Source of the DNA: Trujillonella endophytica
Lineage (GTDB): Bacteria; Actinomycetota; Actinomycetes; Mycobacteriales; Geodermatophilaceae
Direction: 5' to 3'
Assembly (NCBI RefSeq): GCF_900110555.1
Contig: NZ_FOEE01000003.1
Location: 372,001 to 436,000 of the forward strand
DNA: 64,000 nt
Position 1 is the stretch's first letter. Every line of letters begins with the position of its first letter. This document shows, in pieces, positions 30,820 to 39,861 of the stretch. The translations under genes and the position numbers were made by a program. The notes under the pieces were generated by a model. It made no database searches. It was not told the DNA's origin and saw only the letters and a program-made list of their open reading frames with translations.

Positions 30820-32559
30820 CTAGGCGGCGGACTCGGAACCGCCGCCGCCCGAGCCCCCGTCGCCCGAACCCCCGTCGGACGAGCCGCCCGAGCCGCTGCG
30901 GCCGGCGCCACCACGGCGGCGGCGACGGCGCGGCCGGGACGGGCCCTCGCCGGGCTCACCCGCGGCCGCCTCCGGGCCCGACGGGGCGGCACCGTCGGTG
31001 GCCGCCGCGGCGCCCTCGGCGGCCGGGCCGGCGCCGCGGGTGCGGCGGCGCGGCCGGCTCGTGCGCGGGCCGGCGGGGCGCTCGGCCTCGTCGGCCGGCG
31101 CGCCGGAGCGCGCCGGGCCGCGGCTGCCGTCCCGGCCCGCGTCCCGGCCCGCGTCCCGGCCGGTGGTGGGCCGGTTGCGCTTGCCGGTCTCGCCGAGGTC
31201 CTCGAGGGTCTCGCCCTCGAGACCCTCGCGGGTGCGCTGGGAGCGGGGCAGCCGGCCCTTCGCGTTCTCGGGCACGTCCAGGTCGGTGTAGACCCACGGC
31301 GAGGTGGAGTACGTCTCGGGCGGGTCGTCGAAGCCGAGGTCCAGCGCCTTGTTGATCAGCTGCCAGCGCGGGATGTCGTCCCAGTCGACCAGGGTGACGG
31401 CGATGCCCGTGCTGCCGGCCCGGCCGGTGCGGCCGATCCGGTGCACGTAGGTCTTCTCGTCCTCGGGGCACTGGTAGTTCACGACGTGGCTGACGCCGGT
31501 GACGTCGATGCCGCGGGCGGCGACGTCGGTGGCGACCAGGACGTCGACCTTTCCGCTGCGGAAGGCGCGCAGCGCCTGCTCGCGGGCGCCCTGCCCGAGG
31601 TCGCCGTGCACGGCCGCGGCGGCGAAGCCGCGGTCGACGAGCTCGTCGGCGACCTTCTGCGCGGTGCGCTTGGTGCGGCAGAAGACCATCACCAGGCCGC
31701 GGTCGCGGGCCTGGAGGACGCGGGAGAGCAGCTCGGGCTTGTCGAGGTTGTGCGCCCGGTAGATGAACTGGGTGGTCTGCGGGACCGTGCTGCCCTCGTC
31801 GTTGCCGTGCGCCCGGATGTGCGTCGGCTGGGTCATGAACGACCGGGAGAGGGTGACGATCGGCCCGGGCATGGTGGCCGAGAACAGCATGGTCTGCCGC
31901 TTCTCGGGGACCATCGCGAGGATCCGCTCGATGTCGGGCAGGAAGCCCAGGTCCAGCATCTCGTCGGCCTCGTCCAGGACGAGCACCTTGACCTTGCCCA
32001 GGATCAGGTCGCCCCGCTGGGCCAGGTCCAGCAGCCGGCCGGGGGTGCCGACGACGATCTCGACGCCCTTCTGCAGCGACTCGATCTGCGGCTCGAACGC
32101 CCGGCCGCCGTAGATGGCCTGCACGCGGATGCCCCGGCGGGTGCCGGCGGCGCCCAGGTCGCGGGCCACCTGCACGCAGAGCTCGCGGGTCGGGACGACG
32201 ACGAGCGCCTGCGGCACGCCGTCCCCGCCCTCGGCCGGCGGGACGACCTGCTGCAGCATCGGCACGCCGAAGCCGAGGGTCTTGCCGGTGCCGGTGCGCG
32301 CCTGACCGATCAGGTCGTTGCCGGCGAGCGCCAGCGGGAGGGTGAGCTCCTGGATGGCGAAGGTGCGGTGGATGCCCACCTCGGCCAGCGCCGCGACGAT
32401 GTCGGGGTGGACGTCGAAGTCGCTGAACAGCGGGCTGTCGGGGGCGACGGGCGCGCCGCCGAGTTCCTCGACGGACTGCTCGATCTGCTCCGGGGCCGGT
32501 GCGCCGGTCTCGGCGTGGTCGGTCTCGGGCGTGGTGGGGGTGCTCTCGATGGACGTCAG
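30820..32559 (-). CDS. rhlE: RhlE-like DEAD-box RNA helicase, probable CTG start
   Basis: ATP-dependent RNA helicase, about 579 aa. It has motif I ARTGTGKT, PTRELCVQVARDLG, motif II VLDEADEMLDLGF, motif III FSATMPG, and motifs V/VI ATDVAARGIDVTG and HRIGRTGRAG. A long Arg/Gly/Ser/Pro-rich C-terminal tail follows. No ATG, GTG or TTG exists upstream of GTG 32379, yet starting there would remove the conserved PLFSDFDVHPDIVAALAE segment that precedes and belongs to the Q motif (GIHRTFAIQ). In-frame CTG at 32559 gives M-TSIESTPTTPETD and the complete Q motif, so a CTG start is proposed. It matches Rv3211 by synteny. Confidence 0.9.
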   Translation of the reverse strand: MTSIESTPTTPETDHAETGAPAPEQIEQSVEELGGAPVAPDSPLFSDFDVHPDIVAALAEVGIHRTFAIQELTLPLALAGNDLIGQARTGTGKTLGFGVPMLQQVVPPAEGGDGVPQALVVVPTRELCVQVARDLGAAGTRRGIRVQAIYGGRAFEPQIESLQKGVEIVVGTPGRLLDLAQRGDLILGKVKVLVLDEADEMLDLGFLPDIERILAMVPEKRQTMLFSATMPGPIVTLSRSFMTQPTHIRAHGNDEGSTVPQTTQFIYRAHNLDKPELLSRVLQARDRGLVMVFCRTKRTAQKVADELVDRGFAAAAVHGDLGQGAREQALRAFRSGKVDVLVATDVAARGIDVTGVSHVVNYQCPEDEKTYVHRIGRTGRAGSTGIAVTLVDWDDIPRWQLINKALDLGFDDPPETYSTSPWVYTDLDVPENAKGRLPRSQRTREGLEGETLEDLGETGKRNRPTTGRDAGRDAGRDGSRGPARSGAPADEAERPAGPRTSRPRRRTRGAGPAAEGAAAATDGAAPSGPEAAAGEPGEGPSRPRRRRRRGGAGRSGSGGSSDGGSGDGGSGGGGSESAA

Positions 32560-32901
32560 TGGTCTCGCCTCGGTCTGCTGGGGGAGCGGGCACCGGTGAC
32601 GACGGCGTCGTCGTTGCGGTCCGCTCCGCGGTCGGGGGTCGCGGATCTCGTTCCAGCGCCGACGCGATCGAGTGGACCGGGCGGGGAGCGGGGCTCCTGC
32701 CCGGGAGACCTCCCCGGTACCCGGAGCGTGGCGGGTTCGGCGGGGCGTCGTCCAGACGTGTCAGCGCACGTGGATCTGGCGGACCGTAGGGCCCACCGAC
32801 CCCCATGCTAGCGCGCGAGGCGATTAGCCTCGCCTGCGCCGCGTGTGGAGCACCCCCTCCGGGGGCATCTCCGATGCTGCCCCAACCCGAGGAGCCCCTC
32901 C
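32560..32901. other. Gene-free divergent region between rhlE and the ferritin-like gene
   Basis: 342 bp without a convincing gene. It should hold both promoters. Visible structures are a 7-bp inverted repeat GCGAGGC/GCCTCGC (32815-32821 and 32827-32833, spacer GATTA), a CCCC/GGGG hairpin near 32862-32874, and the GAGGAG ribosome site (32889-32894) of the downstream gene. The long leader on the rhlE side is unusual for this window. Confidence 0.5.
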
Positions 32902-33552
32902 GTGACCACGGTCGAGACCCGCGCCGTCGTCGACCTGCTCGGCGCGCTCGCCTACGCCGAGCTGACCGCGTTCGACCGCCTGGCCGAGGACGCCCGGCTG
33001 GCCCCGACGCTCACCGGCCACGCCGCTCTGGCCCGCATGGCCGCCGCGGAACTGGCCCACCACGGGCAGCTCACCGAGCGGCTGGTCGAGCTGGGGGCCG
33101 ACCCGGTGCAGGCGATGGCCCCGTTCGTCGTCGCGCTGGACGCGTTCCACACCAGCACCCGGCCGCGCACGTGGCTGGAGGGGCTGGTCAAGGCCTACGT
33201 CGGCGACGGCCTGGCCGCGGACCTCTACCGGGAGATCGCGACCTTCCTGCCCGAGCCGGACCGGGGCCTGATCCTCGACGTCATGGCCGACACCGGGCAC
33301 GCGGACTTCGCCGTGCGCGAGGTGCGCGCGGCCATCGCGACCAACCGGACGGTCGCCGGGCGGCTCGCGCTGTGGGGACGCCGCCTCGTGGGGGAGGCGA
33401 TCAGCCAGTCGCAGGCCGTCATCGCCGAGCGCGACGAGCTCGCCCAGCTGATCGTCGAGGGCACCGGGGACCTCTCCGGGCTGGGCCGGCTCGTCGAGCG
33501 GATCACCAGCGCGCACACCGAGCGGATGAAGGCCCTGGGTCTCAACCCGTGA
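32902..33552 (+). CDS. Ferritin-like fold protein (Rv3210c-like)
   Basis: A 216-aa helical protein of the ferritin-like superfamily, related to MiaE-type tRNA hydroxylases and to Rv3210c, which also neighbours rhlE. The four-helix core has Glu/His positions suited to a diiron site: LAYAELTAFDRLAEDAR, AAAELAHHGQLTERLVELG, DLYREIATFLPEP and MADTGHADFAVREVRAAI. The substrate and even metal binding are unproven. GTG 32902 with GAGGAG at 32889 is preferred over an upstream start at 32845, which would add a Cys/Pro-rich, non-conserved leader. The stop overlaps the GDPD gene in GTGA. Confidence 0.82.
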   Translation: MTTVETRAVVDLLGALAYAELTAFDRLAEDARLAPTLTGHAALARMAAAELAHHGQLTERLVELGADPVQAMAPFVVALDAFHTSTRPRTWLEGLVKAYVGDGLAADLYREIATFLPEPDRGLILDVMADTGHADFAVREVRAAIATNRTVAGRLALWGRRLVGEAISQSQAVIAERDELAQLIVEGTGDLSGLGRLVERITSAHTERMKALGLNP

Positions 33553-34382
33553 GCCGGGGGCGCACCGGGCCCGCCGGCCCGGCGACGCCCGCGGACCTGT
33601 CGCTGGTGTCGGCGCACCGCGGCGGCGCGGGCCGCGACGTGGCCCGCGAGAACACCCTCGAGGCGCTCCGCGACGCCGCCCGGTTCCCCTGCGAGTACGT
33701 GGAGTTCGACGTCCAGCGGTGCGCGGACGGGGTGTACGTCGTCCACCACGACCGCCACGTCCGCTCCGGGGACCGGCGGGTTCCGATCTCCTCGCTGACG
33801 TTCGGCGAGTTCACGCGGCACGCGGGCAGCTACCTCCTGCTCGACGACGCGCTGAACGAGCTCCGGGGGCGCAAGAAGGCCCACCTGGACTGCAAGCTCG
33901 TCTACGACACCGGCCACGGCGGCGCGCTGCCCGCCGGTTCCGACGTCCTTCTGGTCCGGCACGTGGTCCACCGGATGGGCGCGGAGAACGTCGTCGTCAC
34001 GGGGCTGTCCGACGCCGCCGTGCGAGCGGTGCGGGCCTGGTCCCGCGAGCACTGCCCCGAGCTCCGGGTGGGCCTCTCGCTGAGCCGGGACGTCGGCGTG
34101 CGCGGGCTGGTCAAGCTCGTCACCGGGCGCCTGGACGAGGTGCTGCCGGGCCGGCGGCTGCGGGCCTCCGATGCCAACCTCGCCGTCTGCAAGCGGACCC
34201 AGGCCCGGCTCTGGGGCGCCCGCTGGGCCCGGCGTTACGGCCTGCCGCTGCTGGTGTGGACCGTGGACGACCCCGACCAGCTGCGGGCGTGGCTGCGCGA
34301 CGAGCGCGCCTGGATGGTGACGACGAACTTCCCGCTGCGGGCGGTGGAGCTGCGCCGCGAGCTGGCGGCGACCGGGGCGTGA
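33549..34382 (+). CDS. Glycerophosphodiester phosphodiesterase
   Basis: A 277-aa GDPD TIM-barrel enzyme hydrolysing glycerophosphodiesters to glycerol-3-phosphate and an alcohol. The signature SAHRGGAGRDVARENTLEAL holds the catalytic His-Arg, the metal-binding YVEFDVQRCADGV and the second His in VYVVHHDRHVRSGD. The C-terminal part (PLLVWTVDDPDQLRAWL, MVTTNFP) is the usual barrel end. No signal peptide is seen, so it is cytoplasmic. GTG 33549 overlaps the preceding stop, and its own stop overlaps the following hydrolase, making a three-gene coupled operon. Confidence 0.9.
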   Translation: MSRGRTGPAGPATPADLSLVSAHRGGAGRDVARENTLEALRDAARFPCEYVEFDVQRCADGVYVVHHDRHVRSGDRRVPISSLTFGEFTRHAGSYLLLDDALNELRGRKKAHLDCKLVYDTGHGGALPAGSDVLLVRHVVHRMGAENVVVTGLSDAAVRAVRAWSREHCPELRVGLSLSRDVGVRGLVKLVTGRLDEVLPGRRLRASDANLAVCKRTQARLWGARWARRYGLPLLVWTVDDPDQLRAWLRDERAWMVTTNFPLRAVELRRELAATGA

Positions 34383-35200
34383 CCGGCCGGGGAGCCGGGG
34401 CGCCGCCCGAGGGGCTCGCCGTCCGGATCGAGGGGGACCCCGGCGGCGCGACCGTCGTGCTCGTGCACGGCGGAGCGGACCGGGCCGGCACGTTCCGGCC
34501 CCTGCTCCCGCACCTGGGCGGCCTGCGGGTGGTCACCTACGACCGCCGGGGCTACGGCCGGTCGCTCGCGGCGGCGCCCCCCGTCTCGCTGGTCGACCAC
34601 GCCCGTGACCTGCTCGGGGTCGTCGCCGCGCAGCCCGCCCCCTGCGCCGTCGTCGCCCACAGCCTCGGCGGGAACGTGGCGCTGCTCGCGGCCACCCTGG
34701 ACCCCCTGGCGTTCCCGGCGCTGGGCGTCTGGGAGCCGGCCCTGCCGTGGGTCGACTGGTGGCCGCAGGCGACGAGGGACTACTGCGCTGCCGCGGCGGC
34801 GGCGCCGGACCCGGCCGCGGAGGCCGAGTCGATGGCCCGCGGCATCCTCGGCGAGGAGGGCTGGGCGCGCCTGGACGAGGACGTCCGTGCCGCCCGGCGG
34901 GCGGAGGGGCGGGCCTATCAGGTCGACCTGGCGTCCCAGCTGAGCGCGCCGTACCGGTTCACCGACGTGACCGTCCCGACGGTGGTCGGCTACGGCACGG
35001 CGAGCTCCGAGGACCGCCGCATCGGCGGCCCCTGGCTGCGCGAGCAGCTCCCCGACGCGCGGCTGTTCGTGGTGGAGGGAGCCACGCACTGGGGCCACCG
35101 CACCCACCCGGCGGAGTTCGCGCGGCTCGTGCGACGCGTCGTCGACCTGGCCGCGGAACGCCACCGGGGCGCCCCCTCGAGTGAGGAGACGCCCCGGTGA
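34379..35200 (+). CDS. Alpha/beta hydrolase
   Basis: A 273-aa alpha/beta hydrolase with VVLVHGGADRAGTFRPLLPH (oxyanion loop), the nucleophile elbow AHSLGG, and the late His in VEGATHWGHRTHP. The acid residue region VPTVVGYGTASSEDRR is less typical. No signal peptide. It is the last gene of the ferritin-like/GDPD/hydrolase operon, joined by GTGA overlap at 34379-34382. Substrate unknown; an ester or lysophospholipid would suit the GDPD neighbour but is inference. It ends 12 bp before the convergent DUF3107 stop. Confidence 0.87.
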   Translation: MTGRGAGAPPEGLAVRIEGDPGGATVVLVHGGADRAGTFRPLLPHLGGLRVVTYDRRGYGRSLAAAPPVSLVDHARDLLGVVAAQPAPCAVVAHSLGGNVALLAATLDPLAFPALGVWEPALPWVDWWPQATRDYCAAAAAAPDPAAEAESMARGILGEEGWARLDEDVRAARRAEGRAYQVDLASQLSAPYRFTDVTVPTVVGYGTASSEDRRIGGPWLREQLPDARLFVVEGATHWGHRTHPAEFARLVRRVVDLAAERHRGAPSSEETPR

Positions 35201-35212
35201 GGACGGCGTGGG

Positions 35213-35455
35213 TCAGCCGGCGCTGCCGGAGATGAAGCCGACCCGCGGCTTGTCGGCCGGGGCGATCTCCACGTAGGCGATCCGGTCGACCGGGACGACG
35301 ACGCGGCGACCGCGCTCGTCGACCAGGGAGAGCAGGCCGTCCTTGGTGGCGCCGCTCATGGCCGCGGCCACGTCGGCAGCGATCTCGTCGGGGGTCTTGG
35401 GGCTGTCGATGACCAGCTCCCGGGGGGAGTGTTGGACACCGATCTTGACTTCCAC
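35213..35455 (-). CDS. DUF3107 protein (Rv3208A / TB9.4-like)
   Basis: A small 80-aa protein matching the DUF3107 family: VEVKIGVQHSPRELVIDSPK, a central helix PDEIAADVAAAMSGA and the strand-rich end DERGRRVVVPVDRIAYVEIA. GTG 35455 follows a GAGGAGG site; the longer frame to 35491 is not supported by one. In M. tuberculosis the corresponding gene (Rv3208A) sits next to the same TetR regulator (Rv3208) as here. The family has no known activity; the strong conservation across actinobacteria suggests an important housekeeping role. Confidence 0.88.
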   Translation of the reverse strand: MEVKIGVQHSPRELVIDSPKTPDEIAADVAAAMSGATKDGLLSLVDERGRRVVVPVDRIAYVEIAPADKPRVGFISGSAG

Positions 35456-35560
35456 GCGGATGCCTCCTCGAGTTGCACTGCTGCCGACCACGCTAGTCCA
35501 GCGCGGCGCCGGACGACCGGTCGCGCGGCTGCGCCGACAGCGAACGGGGTGGGCCGCTCC

Positions 35561-36211
35561 TCAGCTGGAGGACGGTTCGGCGGTCTCCACGCGCGGGAAG
35601 CCGGACATGCCGCGCCAGGCCAGCGCGGACATGAAGGCGACCGCCTCGTCGCGGCTGACCGAACCTTTGCTCGCCAGCCACCAGCGGGCGCTGGTCTCCG
35701 CCAGCCCGGTGAGGCCCGACGCCAGCAGCAGCGCCCGCTCGTGGTCGGCCCCGGTCTCGGCGCCGATCACGTCGGCGATCGCCTCGACGCAGGCGCGGGT
35801 GCCGCGGTCGACCAGCGTGCGGACGTCCTCGTCGTTGCGCAGGTCGGACTCGAAGACCAGCCGGAACGCCTCGCCCTCGGCGTCGATGAAGTCGAAGTAG
35901 GCGCCCACCGCGCCGTCGACGCGCTCGCGGTTGTCCGCGGTGCCCGACATCGCCTGGCGCACCCGGTCGGTGAGCTCGGTCACCTGGAGCTCCAGCAGGG
36001 CCAGGTACAGCTCCCGCTTCCCGGGGAAGTGCTGGTACAGCACCGGCTTGCTGACGCCGGCCCGGTCGGCGATCTCGTCCATGGCCGCGGCGTGGAAGCC
36101 CTGGGCCACGAAGACCTCCTGCGCCGCCTGCAGCAGCTGCAGCCGCCGGGCGCCGCGCGGGAGGCGTGCGGTGCGGCGGGTCGGGGCGGGTGACGGGCGC
36201 GACAGTGACAT
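35561..36211 (-). CDS. TetR-family transcriptional regulator (Rv3208-like)
   Basis: A 216-aa TetR regulator. The N-terminal helix-turn-helix reads LLQAAQEVFVAQGFHAAAMD and EIADRAGVSKPVLYQHFPGK (recognition helix in the second stretch). The C-terminal ligand/dimer domain is helical with ALLLASGLTGLAETSARWWL. It lies upstream of DUF3107 on the same strand (105 bp apart) and divergent from a hydrolase gene at 36280, so the 68-bp gap is a candidate autoregulatory operator. Ligand unknown. The match to Rv3208 is by gene order plus family. Start ATG 36211. Confidence 0.9.
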   Translation of the reverse strand: MSLSRPSPAPTRRTARLPRGARRLQLLQAAQEVFVAQGFHAAAMDEIADRAGVSKPVLYQHFPGKRELYLALLELQVTELTDRVRQAMSGTADNRERVDGAVGAYFDFIDAEGEAFRLVFESDLRNDEDVRTLVDRGTRACVEAIADVIGAETGADHERALLLASGLTGLAETSARWWLASKGSVSRDEAVAFMSALAWRGMSGFPRVETAEPSSS

Positions 36212-36279
36212 GGCGAGGGCATGTTACCGGCGGGTCACCAGGACGCGCGGAGCGGCACCGGGCGTTCTACCGTTTCCCG

Positions 36280-37290
36280 GTGCCCCGTTCCGCCGGCCCC
36301 GCGACGCCGACCGCCCGGCTGTCGGACACCGCCCTTCCCCCGCTCGACACCACCTCGCCGCCGTGGCCGGGCGAGGCCGTCCCGGCCCGGGGCGGCGAGG
36401 TCTTCGTCCGGTACACCCCCTGGCGGGGCCCCGTCGACGGGCCGGACGACGGCGCGCCGCGGGAGCGGGCCGTCTACGTGCACGGCCTCGGCGGCGCCTC
36501 GACCAACTGGACCGACCTCGCCGGCCTGCTCGCCGTCCGCCTCGAGGGGTGGGCGGTCGACCTCCCCGGCTTCGGGCGGAGCTCCCCGCCGCGCGGCTCG
36601 TACTCCATCCGGGCGCACGTGCAGGTGGTCGTCGACGTCCTGGAGCGGGTGTCCGCCGAACCGGGAGAGGCCGCCGGCCGGCCCGTGCACCTGCTCGGCA
36701 ACTCCCTCGGCGGCCTGGTGAGCCTGATCGTCGCCGCCCGCCGTCCCGACCTGGTGGCCACCCTCACGCTCGTCTCCCCGGCGATGCCGGTCTACCGCGT
36801 GCCCCGCGCGTTCAGCCCCGCACTCCTGCTGCTCCTGCTGCCCGGGATGCCGGCGGTGGCCGAGCGGCGACTGGCGGGCGTGACCCCCGAGCAGCAGGTG
36901 CGCGGCATGGTGTCGATGGTCTTCGGCGACCCGTCGCGGATCCCGCGTCAGCGCCTGGACCAGGCACTGACGGAGATGCGGGAGCGCGCCGAGCAGGCGT
37001 GGGCGCACCGCGCGCTGGCCCGCAGCATGCGCGGGCTCATGACCTCCTACCTGCGAGTGGGTGCGGCCAACGCGTGGCGCATGGCGCGCGCGCTGCGGGT
37101 GCCGACGCTCATCGTCTGGGGCGATCGCGACCGCCTCGTCGACCCGGCGCTCGCCCCGCGGCTGGCCGGCGCGGTACCCGGGGCCCGGTTGCTCGTGCTG
37201 CCGGGGGTGGGACACGTGGCGATGCTGGAGGCCCCGGAGGAGACCGCCCGCGCCGTCCTGGGGCTGATCGAGGACGCCGCCGCGGGATGA
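36280..37290 (+). CDS. Alpha/beta hydrolase with lid insertion
   Basis: A 336-aa alpha/beta hydrolase with no signal peptide. It shows RAVYVHGLGGASTNWTDLAG, the nucleophile elbow GNSLGG, a hydrophobic lid insertion (FSPALLLLLLPGMPAVAERR), the acid LIVWGDRDRLVDP, and His in LPGVGHVAMLEAPEE. The triad is complete. GTG 36280 is selected because TACCGT lies 6 nt upstream (36268-36273), a leaderless arrangement; frames reaching back to 36166 overlap the divergent TetR start. The membrane-like lid suggests a lipid ester substrate (inference). Confidence 0.85.
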   Translation: MPRSAGPATPTARLSDTALPPLDTTSPPWPGEAVPARGGEVFVRYTPWRGPVDGPDDGAPRERAVYVHGLGGASTNWTDLAGLLAVRLEGWAVDLPGFGRSSPPRGSYSIRAHVQVVVDVLERVSAEPGEAAGRPVHLLGNSLGGLVSLIVAARRPDLVATLTLVSPAMPVYRVPRAFSPALLLLLLPGMPAVAERRLAGVTPEQQVRGMVSMVFGDPSRIPRQRLDQALTEMRERAEQAWAHRALARSMRGLMTSYLRVGAANAWRMARALRVPTLIVWGDRDRLVDPALAPRLAGAVPGARLLVLPGVGHVAMLEAPEETARAVLGLIEDAAAG

Positions 37291-37408
37291 CACCCGCCGA
37301 CACGCCCCGGGGCGCCGCGCGGTCTCCCCTCACGCGCGGTGACCGTGAGAGTGTGGTGAGTGGCCGCGTGACCGGCCCGCAGACCGACGACCCGCGGGAG
37401 GGCGTGCC

Positions 37409-38488
37409 GTGGTAGCACCGCCGACCGGCGGACGGCCCGCGAGCCGGAGGGTCGGTACCGACGGCGCCGGCCTCCGGGTGCCGCGGACGCCGCCGGCCGT
37501 GCGACGCCCCCCGCCGTCCCGCGTCTCCTCGCCGGCCCGGCCCGTCGCCGCCCGCTCCCGGCCGCCGGCCGACGGCCGGCTGCTCGTCGACCGCCCCGCC
37601 GGCACCGCGGCGCGCCCGGTCGCCGCGGGGCCGTCGCGGCCCTCGCCGTTCGAACCGCGCCGCCGCAGCAGCCCGCCGCCGGGGCGGCTGCGCCGCTTCG
37701 TCCTCCGCCACGGCTGGCGGGCCTACGCCATCCCGCTGCTGACCATCGCCACGCTGCTGACCCTCGTCGACCTCGCCCGCCAGGACACCCCGTCCGAGGC
37801 GGCCACCTCCGGACCCGCGGTCACGGCGCCGGTCTCGGCCGGCGAGGCCGCCGTCGGCGAGGGCGTCCCCGCCGACGCGGACCCGGCCGAGGGCGAGGCG
37901 CCGCCCGCCGAGGCCCCGGCGGAGTCGCCGCCGGCACCCGGCCCCGGCTACGTCGAGCAGGGCGCGGGCACCGTCACGGTCGTCCCCGGCTCCTCCGCGG
38001 TGTACGGCTCCGGCCCGCTGCACCGGTTCGCGGTCGAGATCGAGGACGGCATCGGCGTCGACGGCGCGGCGTTCGCGGCAGCCGTCGAGGCCACCCTCGC
38101 CGATCCGCGCGGGTGGGGCGCCGGCGGGCGGATGTCGTTCCAGCGCGTCGGCGTCGAGGAGGCCGCCGCGGGGGAGTTCGACTTCAAGGTCTCCCTGATC
38201 AGCCCGGGCAGCATGGAGACGTACTGCCCCGGGGTCGGCACGGGCGGGTACACCTCCTGCCGGTACGGCGAGCGGGCGGTGATCAACCTGGCCCGCTGGG
38301 AGACCGCCGTCCCGGACTACGAGGGCGACGTGGCCACGTACCGCCTCTACGTCGTCAACCACGAGGTCGGCCACGCCCTGGGCAACGGACACCAGGAGTG
38401 CCCCGGGCCCGGCCGGCTCGCCCCGGTGATGCAGCAGCAGACGCTCGGCCTGGAGGGGTGCGCCCGCAACCCCTGGCCGTTCCCCTGA
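37409..38488 (+). CDS. DUF3152 membrane-anchored zinc metalloprotease (Rv3207c-like)
   Basis: A 359-aa protein. A long basic, proline-rich cytoplasmic N-terminus is followed by a single membrane segment (about 108-122, AYAIPLLTIATLLTLVDLA), an Ala/Glu/Pro linker and the DUF3152 domain. The zincin signature is VVNHEVGHALGNGHQECPGP (HExxHxxGxxH). Later Cys residues (YCPGVG, SCRYGE, GCARNP) may form disulphides outside the cell. The active site faces outside. GTG 37409 has GGGAGG about 8 nt upstream. It stands just before moeZ, as in M. tuberculosis (Rv3207c-Rv3206c). Substrate unknown. Confidence 0.9.
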   Translation: MVAPPTGGRPASRRVGTDGAGLRVPRTPPAVRRPPPSRVSSPARPVAARSRPPADGRLLVDRPAGTAARPVAAGPSRPSPFEPRRRSSPPPGRLRRFVLRHGWRAYAIPLLTIATLLTLVDLARQDTPSEAATSGPAVTAPVSAGEAAVGEGVPADADPAEGEAPPAEAPAESPPAPGPGYVEQGAGTVTVVPGSSAVYGSGPLHRFAVEIEDGIGVDGAAFAAAVEATLADPRGWGAGGRMSFQRVGVEEAAAGEFDFKVSLISPGSMETYCPGVGTGGYTSCRYGERAVINLARWETAVPDYEGDVATYRLYVVNHEVGHALGNGHQECPGPGRLAPVMQQQTLGLEGCARNPWPFP

Positions 38489-38598
38489 CCGCCGGCGGAC
38501 GGGCTGCGGGGAGCGGGAAGAAGGGCGCCTGCCACGCTGTTGTGCCAACGTTCGCCGGTCCCGGGTGGGGCCGCTGACCGCGACCCGAGGAGCAAAGC

Positions 38599-39759
38599 GT
38601 GTCCCTGCCACCGCTGGTGGAGCCGGCCGCGGACCTGTCGATCGACGAGGTCCGCCGCTACAGCCGCCACCTGATCATCCCCGACGTCGGGATGGACGGG
38701 CAGAAGCGACTCAAGAACGCCAAGGTGCTCGCCGTGGGCGCCGGCGGGCTGGGGTCGCCGGTGCTCATGTACCTGGCCGCAGCGGGCGTCGGCACGCTCG
38801 GCATCGTCGAGTTCGACACCGTCGACGAGTCCAACCTGCAGCGGCAGATCATCCACGGCGCGTCCGACGTCGGCCGGTCCAAGGCCCAGAGCGCGCGGGA
38901 CTCCATCAAGGAGATCAACCCGTTCGTCGACGTCCGGCTGCACGAGACGCGGCTGGACAGCGAGAACGTCCTCGACATCTTCGCCGACTACGACCTGATC
39001 GTGGACGGCACCGACAACTTCGCCACGCGCTACCTGGTCAACGACGCGTGCGTGCTGCTCGGCAAGCCCTACGTGTGGGGCTCGATCTACCGGTTCGACG
39101 GCCAGGTCTCGGTCTTCTGGAACGACCACGGGCCCAACTACCGCGACCTGTACCCGGTGCCCCCGCCGCCCGGCATGGTCCCCAGCTGCGCCGAGGGCGG
39201 CGTGCTCGGCGTCCTCTGCGCGACCGTCGGCGCGATCCAGGCCACCGAGGCGGTCAAGCTGATCACCGGCATCGGCGAGACGCTGCTCGGCCGGCTGATG
39301 GTCTACGACGCCCTGGAGATGACCTTCCGCACGATCAAGGTGCGCAAGGACCCCGAGGGTGAGCCGATCACCGGCCTCATCGACTACGAGACCTTCTGCG
39401 GCGTCGTCTCCACCGAGGCCCAGGAGGCCGCGGCGGGCGCGACGATCACCGTCGACGAGCTCAAGGACATGATGGACGCCGGCAAGGACTTCGAGCTGAT
39501 CGACGTCCGGGAGCCCAACGAGTACGAGATCGTGTCGATCCCCGGCGCCACGCTCATCCCCAAGGACGAGCTGCTGTCGGGCCGGGCGCTGTCGCAGCTG
39601 CCGCAGGACAGGCCGATCGTCCTGCACTGCAAGACCGGCGTCCGCTCGGCCGAGGTGCTGGCCGCGATCAAGAACGCCGGCTTCAAGGACGCCGTCCACG
39701 TCCAGGGCGGCGTGACGGCGTGGGCCACGCGCATCGACAAGGCGCTGCCCACCTACTGA
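38599..39759 (+). CDS. moeZ: MoeZ, ThiF-type adenylyltransferase fused to rhodanese
   Basis: Activates the C-terminal glycine of sulphur-carrier proteins (MoaD, CysO, ThiS types) by adenylylation and passes sulphur from its rhodanese domain. The 386-aa protein has the ThiF/MoeB domain at 1-270 (RYSRHLIIPDVGMDGQKRLK, VGAGGLGSPVLMYLAAAGVG, VDESNLQRQIIHG, DGTDNFATRYLVND). The C-terminal rhodanese (295-386) has active-site Cys in LHCKTGVRSAEV. The CxxC zinc pair of E. coli MoeB is not evident in the first domain, as in other MoeZ proteins. GTG 38599 lies 7 nt after a GAGGAG site. Matches Rv3206c. Confidence 0.93.
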   Translation: MSLPPLVEPAADLSIDEVRRYSRHLIIPDVGMDGQKRLKNAKVLAVGAGGLGSPVLMYLAAAGVGTLGIVEFDTVDESNLQRQIIHGASDVGRSKAQSARDSIKEINPFVDVRLHETRLDSENVLDIFADYDLIVDGTDNFATRYLVNDACVLLGKPYVWGSIYRFDGQVSVFWNDHGPNYRDLYPVPPPPGMVPSCAEGGVLGVLCATVGAIQATEAVKLITGIGETLLGRLMVYDALEMTFRTIKVRKDPEGEPITGLIDYETFCGVVSTEAQEAAAGATITVDELKDMMDAGKDFELIDVREPNEYEIVSIPGATLIPKDELLSGRALSQLPQDRPIVLHCKTGVRSAEVLAAIKNAGFKDAVHVQGGVTAWATRIDKALPTY

Positions 39760-39787
39760 CCGCGGCGAGTCCCGTCCCGATACGCAC

Positions 39788-39820
39788 GGTGGCGGTCATC
39801 CCTGGCGGATGGCCGCCACC
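39788..39820 (+). terminator. Strong terminator hairpin after moeZ
   Basis: GGTGGCGGTCATCC (39788-39801) pairs over 14 bp, with one G-U, to 39807-39820; the loop is CTGGC. No U-tract follows. Confidence 0.75.
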
Positions 39821-39861
39821 ATGCGCATGACGGCGTCCCGGCCGCGCGGTTCACTGGGGGC

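Noticed and set aside
32815-32833. GCGAGGC-GATTA-GCCTCGC as an iron-regulator (DtxR/IdeR) box upstream of a ferritin-like gene
   Set aside because: The arms do not match the TTAGGTTAGSCTAACCTAA pattern beyond a few bases, so no regulator can be named.
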